From the NCBI GenBank assembly GCA_965242845.1, contig CBDETC010000001.1, positions 372,001 to 436,000 of the forward strand: 64,000 bases of DNA. Direction: 5' to 3'. Shown in pieces: positions 8,967 to 16,851 of the stretch. The position numbers were made by a program, and so were the translations under genes. The DNA comes from RHLJ01 sp965242845 (lineage in GTDB: Bacteria > Bacteroidota > Rhodothermia > Balneolales > Balneolaceae). The notes below the pieces were generated by a model. That model saw nothing but the letters and a program-made list of their open reading frames with translations, did no database searches and was not told where the DNA came from. Positions within the stretch are counted from its first letter, which is position 1. Each line of letters opens with the position of its first letter.

Positions 8967-9641
8967 ATGAAGCTCTACTACCTTGACGATAGCAAATTTG
9001 ACCGGATGGCCTTTTCAAGGTTAATGCGGTCTTTTGATGGATTAGCATTCGAATTGGTAGAAAATTTTGAAGAACTGGATGAAAAGTATTCCGGGGACGA
9101 AACTTCCTTACTGATCCGTGATTGCCATTTACCAGGAGAACAAGTCAAGCCGTTAGATTTCTCAGCTACTTATTTTGTAAGCGGGAGCAGGCCAACTGAA
9201 TCTATGAAATTGAATCTTGGAATAAGTGACGATCACTTTTTCCTTAAGCCTCTTGCAAAAAAGCATCTCCAGGAAATTCTTGATGCCCATTCAGAAGTAG
9301 AGGAGCTATTTGAGCTCACTTTCATCAAGGAACTTTCAGGAGGGGATGAGGAGTTCGAAAAGGAGTTGATATCTATATTTATCAATGAAGTACCCGGACA
9401 ATGTGCCCAGCTAGAACAAGCGCTGAATGAGAAAGATCAGCATGCTGTGGCTGAGGTACTGCATGCACTTCGAACCAAGATTCGAACATTTGGGATTGAA
9501 GATGTAGATGTGATTGCAGAGGAAATAGAATACAAAGCTAAAGAGAACACCATTGAAGATTGGGATAAGGCCGGTAACGATATTGGGAGTATCGTCCGGG
9601 ATTTAGAATCGGTGGTATCAAAAATGAAAGAGTTATTATGA
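8967..9641 (+). CDS. REC-HPt phosphotransfer protein
   Basis: 224 residues. The N-terminal receiver domain is divergent but has the full set of functional residues: D7/D8, D52 in LLIRDCHLPG, S72 (FVSGS), and K94 in FFLKPL. The C-terminal half is an HPt four-helix domain with H166 in VLHALRTKIRTFG. In a phosphorelay this protein would pass phosphate from a REC domain through H166 to the LytTR regulator encoded next. The 9641 stop overlaps the next start (ATGAG at 9638). The role follows from domain content and gene order; no partner specificity can be read from sequence. Confidence 0.82.
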   Translation: MKLYYLDDSKFDRMAFSRLMRSFDGLAFELVENFEELDEKYSGDETSLLIRDCHLPGEQVKPLDFSATYFVSGSRPTESMKLNLGISDDHFFLKPLAKKHLQEILDAHSEVEELFELTFIKELSGGDEEFEKELISIFINEVPGQCAQLEQALNEKDQHAVAEVLHALRTKIRTFGIEDVDVIAEEIEYKAKENTIEDWDKAGNDIGSIVRDLESVVSKMKELL

Positions 9642-10321
9642 GATGTGTAATTATTGATGATGAGAAAACAGCGCGGCTTACCCTCACAAAACTGTGTGAA
9701 CGAGTAGGAGATATCGAAGTATTGGCGGAGTTTGAAAATCCTGCTGAAGCACTCACTTTTCTGGCTGAGAATCAGATCGATCTGTTATTTCTGGATATTC
9801 ACATGCCGGAATTAAAGGGTTCAGAGTTTGTGAAATCTGTTTCGGAACTTCCGGATGTGGTAATGACAACAACTGATCCAAGTTTTGCCCTGGAAGCCTT
9901 CCAGTATAATGTAATTGATTACCTGGTCAAGCCAATCTCACTTGGAAGATTCTTGAAAACTATGGAGAAGGTAAGAGCTAAGAATACAGAAGCTCCTAAA
10001 GTGGATGAGGAGAAGTCTATTTTCGTGAATATAAACTCAAGATTGGTCAAACTGAATTTCGAAGATATACAGGTGATCGAAGCAAAAGGGGACTATGTTC
10101 AAATTAAGACTGAGGATAAAAAGCATACAGTGCATAATACGCTTAAAAAGATTGAAGAGAAGTTGCCTGCTTCAAAGTTTCTGAAGGTCCATCGTTCGTA
10201 TATCGTTAATCTTGATAAGATTGTGGATATAGAAGACAACAGTATTCTAATTGCCGAAGAGATCATTCCAGTGAGCCGGGCGAATAGAGAAGTGCTTTTG
10301 AACAGGCTGAATATGCTGTAG
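9638..10321 (+). CDS. LytTR-family response regulator, likely activator of the adjacent exopolysaccharide genes
   Basis: 227 residues: a receiver domain (DD at 7-8, phospho-acceptor D53 in LLFLDIHMPELKG, Lys in DYLVKPI), then a LytTR DNA-binding domain (about 125-225; IFVNINSRLVKL, GDYVQI, FLKVHRSYIVNL, IPVSR). LytTR regulators of the AlgR/AgrA/VirR kind bind paired direct repeats about two helical turns apart. Three such pairs (10394, 12969, 15353) stand before the next three transcription units, so this protein is the obvious candidate to control them. It is the last gene of the kinase operon. Confidence 0.9.
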   Translation: MRCVIIDDEKTARLTLTKLCERVGDIEVLAEFENPAEALTFLAENQIDLLFLDIHMPELKGSEFVKSVSELPDVVMTTTDPSFALEAFQYNVIDYLVKPISLGRFLKTMEKVRAKNTEAPKVDEEKSIFVNINSRLVKLNFEDIQVIEAKGDYVQIKTEDKKHTVHNTLKKIEEKLPASKFLKVHRSYIVNLDKIVDIEDNSILIAEEIIPVSRANREVLLNRLNML

Positions 10322-10370
10322 AACGTTGAACTTCGAACATCCAATGTTGAACGTTCGAAGTTCAACGTTC
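10321..10370. repeat. Perfect 18-bp inverted repeat after the LytTR gene
   Basis: GAACGTTGAACTTCGAAC (10321-10338) and its exact reverse complement (10353-10370) flank a 14-base loop. The first base of the left arm is the last base of the stop codon. There is no T-run after it, so a classical terminator is unlikely. Further GTTCAA units follow to 10388, giving it the look of an expanded GTTGAAC repeat array. It may still block read-through or protect the mRNA 3' end. Confidence 0.75.
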
Positions 10371-10393
10371 AGCTGTTCAATGTTCAACTTCTT

Positions 10394-10425
10394 CCATTCA
10401 CCGACGGATAGCTTCCATTCGTCGA
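10394..10425 (+). promoter_or_regulatory. Putative LytTR operator 1 (21-bp direct repeat) and promoter
   Basis: CCATTCACCGA (10394-10404) and CCATTCGTCGA (10415-10425) start 21 bases apart. A TTTG element resembling the Bacteroidota -7 box starts at 10460, 35 bases after the second repeat, and the GTG start of the channel gene is at 10477. The same layout recurs at 12969 and 15353. Confidence 0.72.
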
Positions 10426-10476
10426 AGAATCTCACCAGGAGCATAGCTAGCGGCTAACTTTTGAAAAAAAGTAGTC

Positions 10477-11769
10477 GTGAAAACTCTAATAACATACATA
10501 ACCTTAGTACTGGTGAGCACTCAGGTGCATTCGCAGGAATACACAGTGTTTATCCAGGATATATTGAGTTACTCCTCCGGAGAACTCTCAGATGCTTTGG
10601 TAGATAAATACTACAGCGAAGCAAGTTTATATGACCGTGACCTTGGTTTGGAATTCAGATCATCAGTAAACCACAAATTCGGAGAAGGCTTCATTGAAGA
10701 TGATCTGGGTCTTACGAACCTCCAAACCTATTACAAAACCGGAATAAACTGGAACATACTTTCCGAAGGCTTTTATGATCGCAGATCGAAAGCAGATCAG
10801 TCAAAGCTGAAGGCTCAATTTGAGCAGTTAAACGCCATCGAACAGGCTAAGAAAGAAGGCTACTATTTTCAGTACGCCTATGCTTCCTACTACTTCGAAA
10901 AGAAACTCATAGAGTATTATGATTCCAGGATAAATCTGTTGAAGAGTAAGAACCCGTTATTCAGCTCACTCAGAGAACAAGGATACTTTACCAACAGAGA
11001 AATAATGGATTTGGAAGGAAGGCTGAATGAAGCCGTATTCCAAAAAGATGTACTTGTTTCTTCCACGCAGTCTTTTGAAGCCATCTTTGCAGTCAATCTT
11101 TCCTATGTAACAGCTTCAGGAATCTATGGATTTGATGAGCTGCCACACATCAACCTGGATGAACTCATTTTTGATCTGGACTACAGCAATAGTCTGGCTT
11201 CTAAAAAGCAATTGAATCAGTCGCTAATAAATGAGCCTAATTTCTGGACGGACCAGGTACGGTTGAATGCCTATCTGTATTACAACCATCAGGTAAGCTT
11301 TAGCGACGATCGCAGAGATTACGTTTCTGCAGGATTATCTCTAGCCATTCCCTTATCCAATTCAAGAAGTGTAAGGCAGCAAAAGTACAATGCTGAAGTG
11401 AAGTATATAGATGAAGTATATGAGTATGAGCTTGCCAACAGGAAAAAGGAAGTTCTGATGCTCTACCAGGAATATACCTACAAGCAAAAGCAACGCTTGA
11501 ATACTCTTGCGAGTGAGCGAAAGCTCCAAGAGAAATTACGCGTACTTGACCTGCAGAAGAAGAGCGTGAATACAAATATACCTGCTATTGATGCTTCATT
11601 GTTGCAGGATGAATACCTGGCGGTTCAAATCGAAACGGCCAGTTTAACCAAACAAATGACCCAGTTACTGTTAAAGATTAACCTCCTTTTGGTTGATACG
11701 AGCATCGAAAAGTACCTGGTCTATAAAAAAGAACAACACCTCATTGTAAACAACTCGGAGGTAGAATAA
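10477..11769 (+). CDS. TolC-like outer-membrane channel protein of an export system
   Basis: 430 residues from a GTG start that follows the predicted promoter by only about 14 bases. A signal peptide (LITYITLVLVSTQVHSQ) precedes a long alpha-helical protein rich in coiled-coil segments (about 95-200 and 300-400) and a beta-strand-like stretch (VSAGLSLAIPLSN), the pattern of outer-membrane-factor proteins. It would form the outer-membrane exit duct for the polysaccharide built by the downstream synthase. The stop overlaps the start of the HlyD-like gene (TAATG). Assignment rests on fold-like features and context rather than a strong signature. Confidence 0.68.
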   Translation: MKTLITYITLVLVSTQVHSQEYTVFIQDILSYSSGELSDALVDKYYSEASLYDRDLGLEFRSSVNHKFGEGFIEDDLGLTNLQTYYKTGINWNILSEGFYDRRSKADQSKLKAQFEQLNAIEQAKKEGYYFQYAYASYYFEKKLIEYYDSRINLLKSKNPLFSSLREQGYFTNREIMDLEGRLNEAVFQKDVLVSSTQSFEAIFAVNLSYVTASGIYGFDELPHINLDELIFDLDYSNSLASKKQLNQSLINEPNFWTDQVRLNAYLYYNHQVSFSDDRRDYVSAGLSLAIPLSNSRSVRQQKYNAEVKYIDEVYEYELANRKKEVLMLYQEYTYKQKQRLNTLASERKLQEKLRVLDLQKKSVNTNIPAIDASLLQDEYLAVQIETASLTKQMTQLLLKINLLLVDTSIEKYLVYKKEQHLIVNNSEVE

Positions 11770-12806
11770 TGGAACAGTTTAGTTTTACACAGGGAAATGC
11801 AACCATTAGAACTCTGAAGGAACCACCCAAGGAGAAAAAGAAAATGAATACCGATCGGGTATTATTTCTTGCACTCCTGGTTATTGTGGGAATCTATGGG
11901 ATCTTCAAGCTATACAAAGGGGTGGCCATCATCGAAATAGACGGAATGGTTACCATGGAGAAGTTGGAAGTTCATTTTACAGATGATATCAGGATTAGCT
12001 CCATGTTGGTAGAAGAAGGAGCCACGATACAAAAGGGCGATACCTTATTTGGCTACCTAAACCAGTATTTCGAGAATGATGGGGCCAGTTATTCGAACAT
12101 CGTTTCGAATAGAGAACGGATAAACCGTGAAATACTCGGTCTTAACCGTCAGTTAAGTGGGAAAAGAACGGAACGCCAAATCCTTCAAAACCGCCTGGCC
12201 GAAGAACAGATGGAACTGGAAAAAACCAGGGAATTGGTGGCTCTTGCAGCTTTAACTGTAGGCTCATTTGACACCCAGCAACGTGTTATTGCTAATATAG
12301 AAGATGATCTAAGACTGGTAAGAGAAGAAATCAGGTTTTTGATTCGACACATCGATCAGCTTACGCGATTAAAAAGAGAGTATAGTATCTCTGCTTCTTT
12401 TGGTGGGAATTCTGTACAGAAACGATTGTACGTCGCTCCAACTGATGGAATCATAGGTCGGATTTCCGTGAATGAAAATGAAGTTTGCTATGAAGGTGAC
12501 CAGGTGATGGCTATTCACCAGCCGGACCAGGTTCGAATCCAGGCTTATTTCACACAGGAAGAATCAGATAAAGTAGAAGTAGGCAGAATCGTAAGCCTTG
12601 AGTTTCCTGACGGAACCAAGCAAAAAGGAGTGATCGATAAGTTTTATGTCTCCACTTATGAGCTGCCTCCTGAATTTCAGAAAAAATATGAGCCTACAGA
12701 GCGCTCAATCTTAGCAGACATCGTCCCGCTTAACGAAGATGATCTCGAAGGGTGGAAGCAGTTCTATAAGATGTCGGTAAAAGTATCCCTTGGAAGGTTC
12801 AATTGA
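11769..12806 (+). CDS. HlyD/Alg44-type periplasmic adaptor protein
   Basis: 345 residues. A cytoplasmic N-terminus of about 30 residues precedes one transmembrane helix (VLFLALLVIVGIYGIFKLY). A split biotinyl-lipoyl domain (IRISSMLVEEGATIQKGDTL and the later APTDGIIGRISVNENE) flanks a long coiled-coil hairpin (about 105-210), and a beta-barrel segment follows. This is the membrane-fusion design that bridges an inner-membrane synthase or transporter to an outer-membrane duct. No ABC transporter or RND pump is encoded nearby, so the likely partner is the glycosyltransferase at 18235, as in alginate-type systems; that pairing is an inference. Confidence 0.8.
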   Translation: MEQFSFTQGNATIRTLKEPPKEKKKMNTDRVLFLALLVIVGIYGIFKLYKGVAIIEIDGMVTMEKLEVHFTDDIRISSMLVEEGATIQKGDTLFGYLNQYFENDGASYSNIVSNRERINREILGLNRQLSGKRTERQILQNRLAEEQMELEKTRELVALAALTVGSFDTQQRVIANIEDDLRLVREEIRFLIRHIDQLTRLKREYSISASFGGNSVQKRLYVAPTDGIIGRISVNENEVCYEGDQVMAIHQPDQVRIQAYFTQEESDKVEVGRIVSLEFPDGTKQKGVIDKFYVSTYELPPEFQKKYEPTERSILADIVPLNEDDLEGWKQFYKMSVKVSLGRFN

Positions 12807-12828
12807 GAAAAGCAAAAACGACTACCAG

Positions 12829-12860
12829 GGCTGGTGTATGGGAGTGCACCAGCCTTTTTT
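12829..12860 (+). terminator. Rho-independent terminator after the adaptor gene
   Basis: GGCTGGTG (12829-12836) and CACCAGCC (12847-12854) form a perfect 8-bp stem, followed by TTTTTT. It closes the channel/adaptor unit 23 bases after the stop and shows that the next gene needs its own promoter. Confidence 0.88.
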
Positions 12861-12867
12861 GCTGTTT

Positions 12868-12945
12868 GTCATTCTGAGCGAGAGCGAAGAATCTAAACGA
12901 ATGGGTTTACTCGATTAGATCCTTCGCAAGTATGCTCAGGATGAC
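12868..12945. repeat. Dispersed intergenic inverted-repeat element (copy 2, complete)
   Basis: It begins GTCATTCTGAGC and ends GCTCAGGATGAC, near-perfect terminal inverted repeats. A second inner inverted pair is GAAGAATCTAA and TTAGATCCTTC. It is a 78-bp non-coding, MITE-like hairpin element, placed between the terminator and the next operator. Confidence 0.75.
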
Positions 12946-12968
12946 TGCTTAAAAAAACAGGATACATC

Positions 12969-13000
12969 CCACTCACCGGCAAAAACCTGCCATTCACCGA
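12969..13000 (+). promoter_or_regulatory. Putative LytTR operator 2 (21-bp direct repeat) and promoter
   Basis: CCACTCACCGG (12969-12979) and CCATTCACCGA (12990-13000) start 21 bases apart. TTTG begins at 13034, 34 bases after the second repeat, just before the lipoprotein gene. The expected transcription start near 13042 rules out the upstream in-frame TTG at 13035 as start codon and supports the ATG at 13065. Confidence 0.72.
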
Positions 13001-13064
13001 AAAATCCCGGATTCAGCTCAATAACTAAGGATTTTTGCATCGCACATTAACCAAATACATAACA

Positions 13065-15017
13065 ATGAAAACAAAACTAATCATCTTTACTGTTGGGGCG
13101 CTACTCGTTTACGGGTGTACTCCTTCATTCGATATGGACAGTGAGGAGATTGCAGAGGAAGAAATTTCCTTTGAACACAACGAAGAGGTGTTGAATACCC
13201 GGGTTAACTATATCAATAAGCCTTTACAAGTGAATAGCTCCGGACAGGCAACTATCTTCGATCCTGAGTCAAAATTAAAGGGAGCGTTATCTCTTGAAGA
13301 TTCAGAAGAGCTAGAACATACCTGGTATTTTGTTGCAGAAGTAGAATCTCCTGTATTTCAGGGGCACAATCTAAGTGCAACTCACGTCCAGGTAGTTGAC
13401 GATAAAGCCTATGTGTCTTATAACAAACAAGGTGATATCCACCTTGGCGGACTGGAGGTATTCGATCTTTCGAATCGTGCCTATCCAAAATTGGTAAGCC
13501 AGGCTTTATTTGATAAATCTGATGTTAACGCCATCACCGTTGATTACGAAGGTGATGAATTCAGCCGGAGAATCTGGTTAGCACTGTCTCATAAGAATAA
13601 AGGAGCAGTAGTTCGTCAAATTCAATTAAAGGATGGATTGATATCGGAAGACGTTAAAAACGTTTCCCTTTCGAAGTATACCGATTCTGGGATATCTGCA
13701 TCAGCAAATGGGATCGTCCGTTCAGGTAACGAACTCTATGTTACTGCTGGTAAAACCCATGGAGGTACGTATTCTTTTGACGTAGATAACCTCAGCTTCA
13801 ATAATTCTGAGGAATATTCTGATGCAAAGTATGTGGCTACTAACGGAAGTGTTCCTTATGCATCTTCTGTGGTAACGCTGGTGACTGGTGATGAAGCCGA
13901 GCTCAAGATCAAACCAGTTGGAAGCTCAGAGGAATCTAAAAGCGTAAACATAGGAGCGGCTACACATCAAAATGTGGAGCGATCTTATCGTGGAAAATCA
14001 ACACTTCACTTTGCTCAGCGATATCCTGAAGTAGTATTCGTAACTATGGGCTATGATGGACTGAAAGGATTCGACATCTATACGGATGAAGAATTGTATT
14101 CAACTCCATCAAGCATTCTTACCAAAGGAAATACCAATGGAGTGACCAGCGATGATGATTACATTTACATCGCCAATGGAGCTGACGGTATCTCTGTGCT
14201 GAATATGCCGGAAAGTCCGGGCGAAATGAGTCCAATCTTTAACTGGGATTTGAACGAAGCTCCAGCTTCTGCCAACTATATGACTACTGATGGTGAATGG
14301 ATTTTCGTGGCCAAAGGTGGTGAAGGGCTCAAAATTCTTCGGAAAGGAGCACTGGGAGAACACCAAACTATGTTCGGGCATGACAATAATGGCGTGCCTC
14401 ATGGTATGGAACCGGAAGATGTGGAAGTATGTAGTGAATTACTTCCCAACCTGTTTCGCAATGTACTACCGGAACGAAGTAATGTACTAGTTGCTCATCC
14501 GGAGTACTTTGATAACCCAAACAGGGAAATCGAATTGCTTAAAGATGATAAGGTATATGTAACCTTCATTAGTGAAGGGGCTGGTTATAGAAATACCTTA
14601 GGATATTATTACTACCACAAAGATGATCCTCCACAAACAGCTGATGATTTGAATAAAGTAGTAATCTTTCCAAACGCTTCAGCTAAGTATTCTGGTGGTG
14701 AATTGGTTCAGGGTAATACCATGAAACTGTTAGGCGAATTCGAAGAAGGAACTGTAATTGGCTTCTATGTGATTTCTAACGGATGGAAAGGGAGTGAAAT
14801 AACAGACGGGATCTACACCCAGTACACTATTCCTGAGTTCAATGTGAGCGAGAAACAACAAAGCATCATTTTTTATGATCAGGGTTGTCAGAGTATCGTA
14901 CTTGCATTTGAAGACATCGCACTTCCCCAGGGCGATAAGGATTATAATGACGCCATTTTTATGGTATCAACAGATGATCCAGCTTCGATTAATGTGACTC
15001 AGTTTATCCAAAAGTAG
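13065..15017 (+). CDS. Surface lipoprotein with LVIVD-like beta-propeller and C-terminal DUF4114-like domain
   Basis: 650 residues from the ATG at 13065, which opens a lipoprotein signal (LIIFTVGALLVYGC, Cys18). The middle (about 80-430) has repeated beta-propeller blades of LVIVD type (HVQVVDDKAYVSY, GLEVFDLSNRAYPKLVSQ, YIANGADGISVLNM, IFVAKGGEGLKIL). The C-terminal about 170 residues resemble DUF4114, with the calcium-like acidic DKDYNDAIFMVS. The lipoprotein is expected at the outer membrane or cell surface. It is monocistronic, behind its own LytTR-type operator, between the export genes and the sugar-nucleotide gene, suggesting a matrix-associated or polymer-anchoring role. No enzymatic signature was seen. 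Confidence 0.75.
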   Translation: MKTKLIIFTVGALLVYGCTPSFDMDSEEIAEEEISFEHNEEVLNTRVNYINKPLQVNSSGQATIFDPESKLKGALSLEDSEELEHTWYFVAEVESPVFQGHNLSATHVQVVDDKAYVSYNKQGDIHLGGLEVFDLSNRAYPKLVSQALFDKSDVNAITVDYEGDEFSRRIWLALSHKNKGAVVRQIQLKDGLISEDVKNVSLSKYTDSGISASANGIVRSGNELYVTAGKTHGGTYSFDVDNLSFNNSEEYSDAKYVATNGSVPYASSVVTLVTGDEAELKIKPVGSSEESKSVNIGAATHQNVERSYRGKSTLHFAQRYPEVVFVTMGYDGLKGFDIYTDEELYSTPSSILTKGNTNGVTSDDDYIYIANGADGISVLNMPESPGEMSPIFNWDLNEAPASANYMTTDGEWIFVAKGGEGLKILRKGALGEHQTMFGHDNNGVPHGMEPEDVEVCSELLPNLFRNVLPERSNVLVAHPEYFDNPNREIELLKDDKVYVTFISEGAGYRNTLGYYYYHKDDPPQTADDLNKVVIFPNASAKYSGGELVQGNTMKLLGEFEEGTVIGFYVISNGWKGSEITDGIYTQYTIPEFNVSEKQQSIIFYDQGCQSIVLAFEDIALPQGDKDYNDAIFMVSTDDPASINVTQFIQK

Positions 15018-15042
15018 AGAAGGTTAATGACGTAATACCGAA

Positions 15043-15073
15043 AGCCGGTTTCTGGAAAGGGACCGGCTTTTTT
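15043..15073 (+). terminator. Rho-independent terminator after the lipoprotein gene
   Basis: AAAGCCGGT and ACCGGCTTT form a perfect stem around TTCTGGAAAGGG, followed by a T-run ending near 15073. It lies 25 bases after the lipoprotein stop. Confidence 0.88.
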
Positions 15074-15104
15074 TGAGGGATGTCACCCTCGGTTCTTCTT
15101 AAGG

Positions 15105-15183
15105 GTCATCCCGGCCTTGAGCCGGGATCTGAAAAGAGAAGTTCTTTCTACCGCCACAGATCCCGCATCAAGTGCGGGATGAC
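15105..15183. repeat. Dispersed inverted-repeat element, GTCATCCCGG type
   Basis: It starts GTCATCCCGGCCTTGAGC and ends GCGGGATGAC, with an inner pair CGGGATCTG / CAGATCCCG. It has the same general design as the GTCATTCTGAG elements but a GC-richer stem. It occupies part of the 440-base gap between the lipoprotein and dehydrogenase genes. Confidence 0.75.
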
Positions 15184-15201
15184 GATAAAAAAAGAAAGCA
15201 A

Positions 15202-15238
15202 AGAATCGGTGATCCTTCGGCAGTAGCCTCAGGATGAC
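15202..15238. repeat. Partial dispersed repeat (right half only)
   Basis: AGAATCGGTGATCCTTCGG followed by CAGTAGCCTCAGGATGAC matches the right half of the element at 41508 (CCTTCGGCAGTGGCCTCAGG). No matching left end is present, so this is a truncated copy abutting the previous element. Confidence 0.6.
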
Positions 15239-15352
15239 TATCAAATAGGGGAGTAAGAATACCCATCACGGAATTAAGAAGTATGAAGCTCTCTTCATCC
15301 TTTATTCTTCATTGGATATTCTTCCTTCAATAGGCTAATCCCCAATCCCATC

Positions 15353-15384
15353 CCAATCATCGACAGATATCTACCATTCATCGA
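15353..15384 (+). promoter_or_regulatory. Putative LytTR operator 3 (21-bp direct repeat) and TAGATTTG promoter
   Basis: CCAATCATCGA (15353-15363) and CCATTCATCGA (15374-15384) start 21 bases apart. A perfect TAnnTTTG -7 element (TAGATTTG, 15414-15421) follows, with its TTTG 34 bases after the second repeat, the same spacing as operator 2. It drives the dehydrogenase / zinc-ribbon / glycosyltransferase unit and supports the ATG at 15458 as start. Confidence 0.75.
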
Positions 15385-15457
15385 TAATATCACAGAAAGC
15401 CTGATTTAGTAGGTAGATTTGCATCAGAAAATAAAAACACAACTAAATCACAGAACA

Positions 15458-16831
15458 ATGAACAATTCAGCTAAAAAACTCGACTTCAATCAATCTTCAG
15501 CACCAGCTTTACGATTGATCAAGCATGATGACAACATTTATTCAAGACTAGCTCTTGGCGAATCAAAACTTGCTATGGTAGGACTTGGATATGTTGGATT
15601 ACCCATCGCATTAGAATTTGCGAGAAACTTCAGCGTAATTGGCTTCGACATTAACGAAGCTCGCGTTGAAATGATGAGAGAAGGGATCGACCCTTCTAAA
15701 GAATTAGATGCAGAAGCATTTGAAGACAAGAACATTAAGTTCACTCATAAAATAGATCAAATTGCAGAAGCAGAATTCTATGTAGTAGCAGTACCTACTC
15801 CAATCGATCATAGAAGAGAACCAAACTTAACTCCACTTAAGAAAGCGACTGCTTCAGTAGCAGAGGTACTTAAGAAAGGTGATTATGTGGTATTTGAATC
15901 TACGGTGTACCCAGGATGTACTGAAGAAGTATGTGTTCCGATTCTTGAAAGGATTTCAGGACTAAAACTTAACGAAGATTTCAAGATCGGATATTCTCCT
16001 GAGCGTATTAATCCAGGCGATAAAGTTCACACCGTAACTAACATTACTAAAGTAGTTTCTGGTAGTGATGAAGAGGCGTTAACTGAAATAGCTAAAGTGT
16101 ATGAAAGCATCATCACTGCTGGAATCCACAAGGCTAGTACCATTAAAGTAGCAGAAGCTTCCAAAATCATCGAAAACACTCAGCGTGATGTAAACATCGC
16201 ATTGATGAATGAGCTTTCCATGATCTTTGACAAGCTTGACATCAACACTAATGATGTATTAGAAGCTGCAGGGACAAAATGGAACTTCCTAAAGTTCTTC
16301 CCAGGTCTTGTAGGCGGTCACTGTATAGGAGTGGATCCTTATTACCTGGCTTACAAAGCAAAAGAAGTAAAAGTTGATCCTAAAGTAATTGCCAGTTCTC
16401 GTTTCAGAAATGACGGTATGCCTTATAACATTGCATTCTCAATCGCTGAGAAGCTTAGCGAAATAGGGAAGAAGCCTCAATCAGCTACGGTATTGGTAAA
16501 AGGAATCACTTTCAAGGAAAACGTAAGCGACATCCGTAACTCAAAAGTTGCTGACGTAGTGAAAAAGCTTTCTTTATTCGGTATCAAATGCTGGGTAGAA
16601 GATCCACATGCAGATCCTGAAGAAGTACGCGAAGAGTATGGATTCCATTGCTCAAAAGAAGAGCACAAAGGAAGCTTCGATGTAATAATCATGGCGGTAG
16701 CTCACGATGAGTACAAAGACATGAGTAGTGAAGAGATTGCTTCAATCTCTAAGTCTGACACCATCTTTTATGATGTAAGAGGCATCATAGAAGGTAAGAC
16801 TACTGAAGATCAACACTACATGTCACTTTAA
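15458..16831 (+). CDS. Nucleotide-sugar dehydrogenase (UDP-HexNAc dehydrogenase type, WbpO/TviB-like)
   Basis: 457 residues from ATG 15458; an upstream in-frame TTG at 15419 lies inside the promoter. An N-terminal Rossmann fold (MVGLGYVGLPIA) is followed by the central dimer domain with the catalytic Cys in GLVGGHCIGVDPYY and a C-terminal UDP-binding domain (VLVKGITFKENVSDIRNSK). The enzyme oxidises the C6 hydroxyl of a UDP-hexose or UDP-HexNAc twice with NAD to the uronic acid. The GHCIGVDPYYLAYKA form favours the UDP-N-acetylhexosamine subfamily; the exact sugar cannot be read from sequence. It supplies the acidic precursor for the synthase two genes downstream. Confidence 0.9.
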   Translation: MNNSAKKLDFNQSSAPALRLIKHDDNIYSRLALGESKLAMVGLGYVGLPIALEFARNFSVIGFDINEARVEMMREGIDPSKELDAEAFEDKNIKFTHKIDQIAEAEFYVVAVPTPIDHRREPNLTPLKKATASVAEVLKKGDYVVFESTVYPGCTEEVCVPILERISGLKLNEDFKIGYSPERINPGDKVHTVTNITKVVSGSDEEALTEIAKVYESIITAGIHKASTIKVAEASKIIENTQRDVNIALMNELSMIFDKLDINTNDVLEAAGTKWNFLKFFPGLVGGHCIGVDPYYLAYKAKEVKVDPKVIASSRFRNDGMPYNIAFSIAEKLSEIGKKPQSATVLVKGITFKENVSDIRNSKVADVVKKLSLFGIKCWVEDPHADPEEVREEYGFHCSKEEHKGSFDVIIMAVAHDEYKDMSSEEIASISKSDTIFYDVRGIIEGKTTEDQHYMSL

Positions 16832-16851
16832 TTCCAGCCTGCTAAACGCTG

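Noticed and set aside
12529..12541. tRNA T-loop-like string AGGTTCGAATCCA
   Set aside because: It lies inside the well-supported adaptor gene (residues PDQVRIQ) and no acceptor or anticodon stems can be drawn around it.
13035..13064. Upstream TTG start for the DUF4114-type lipoprotein
   Set aside because: It would spoil the lipoprotein signal and lies at the predicted -7 element.
15419..15457. Upstream TTG start for the nucleotide-sugar dehydrogenase
   Set aside because: It falls within the promoter -7 element region and adds 13 non-conserved residues.
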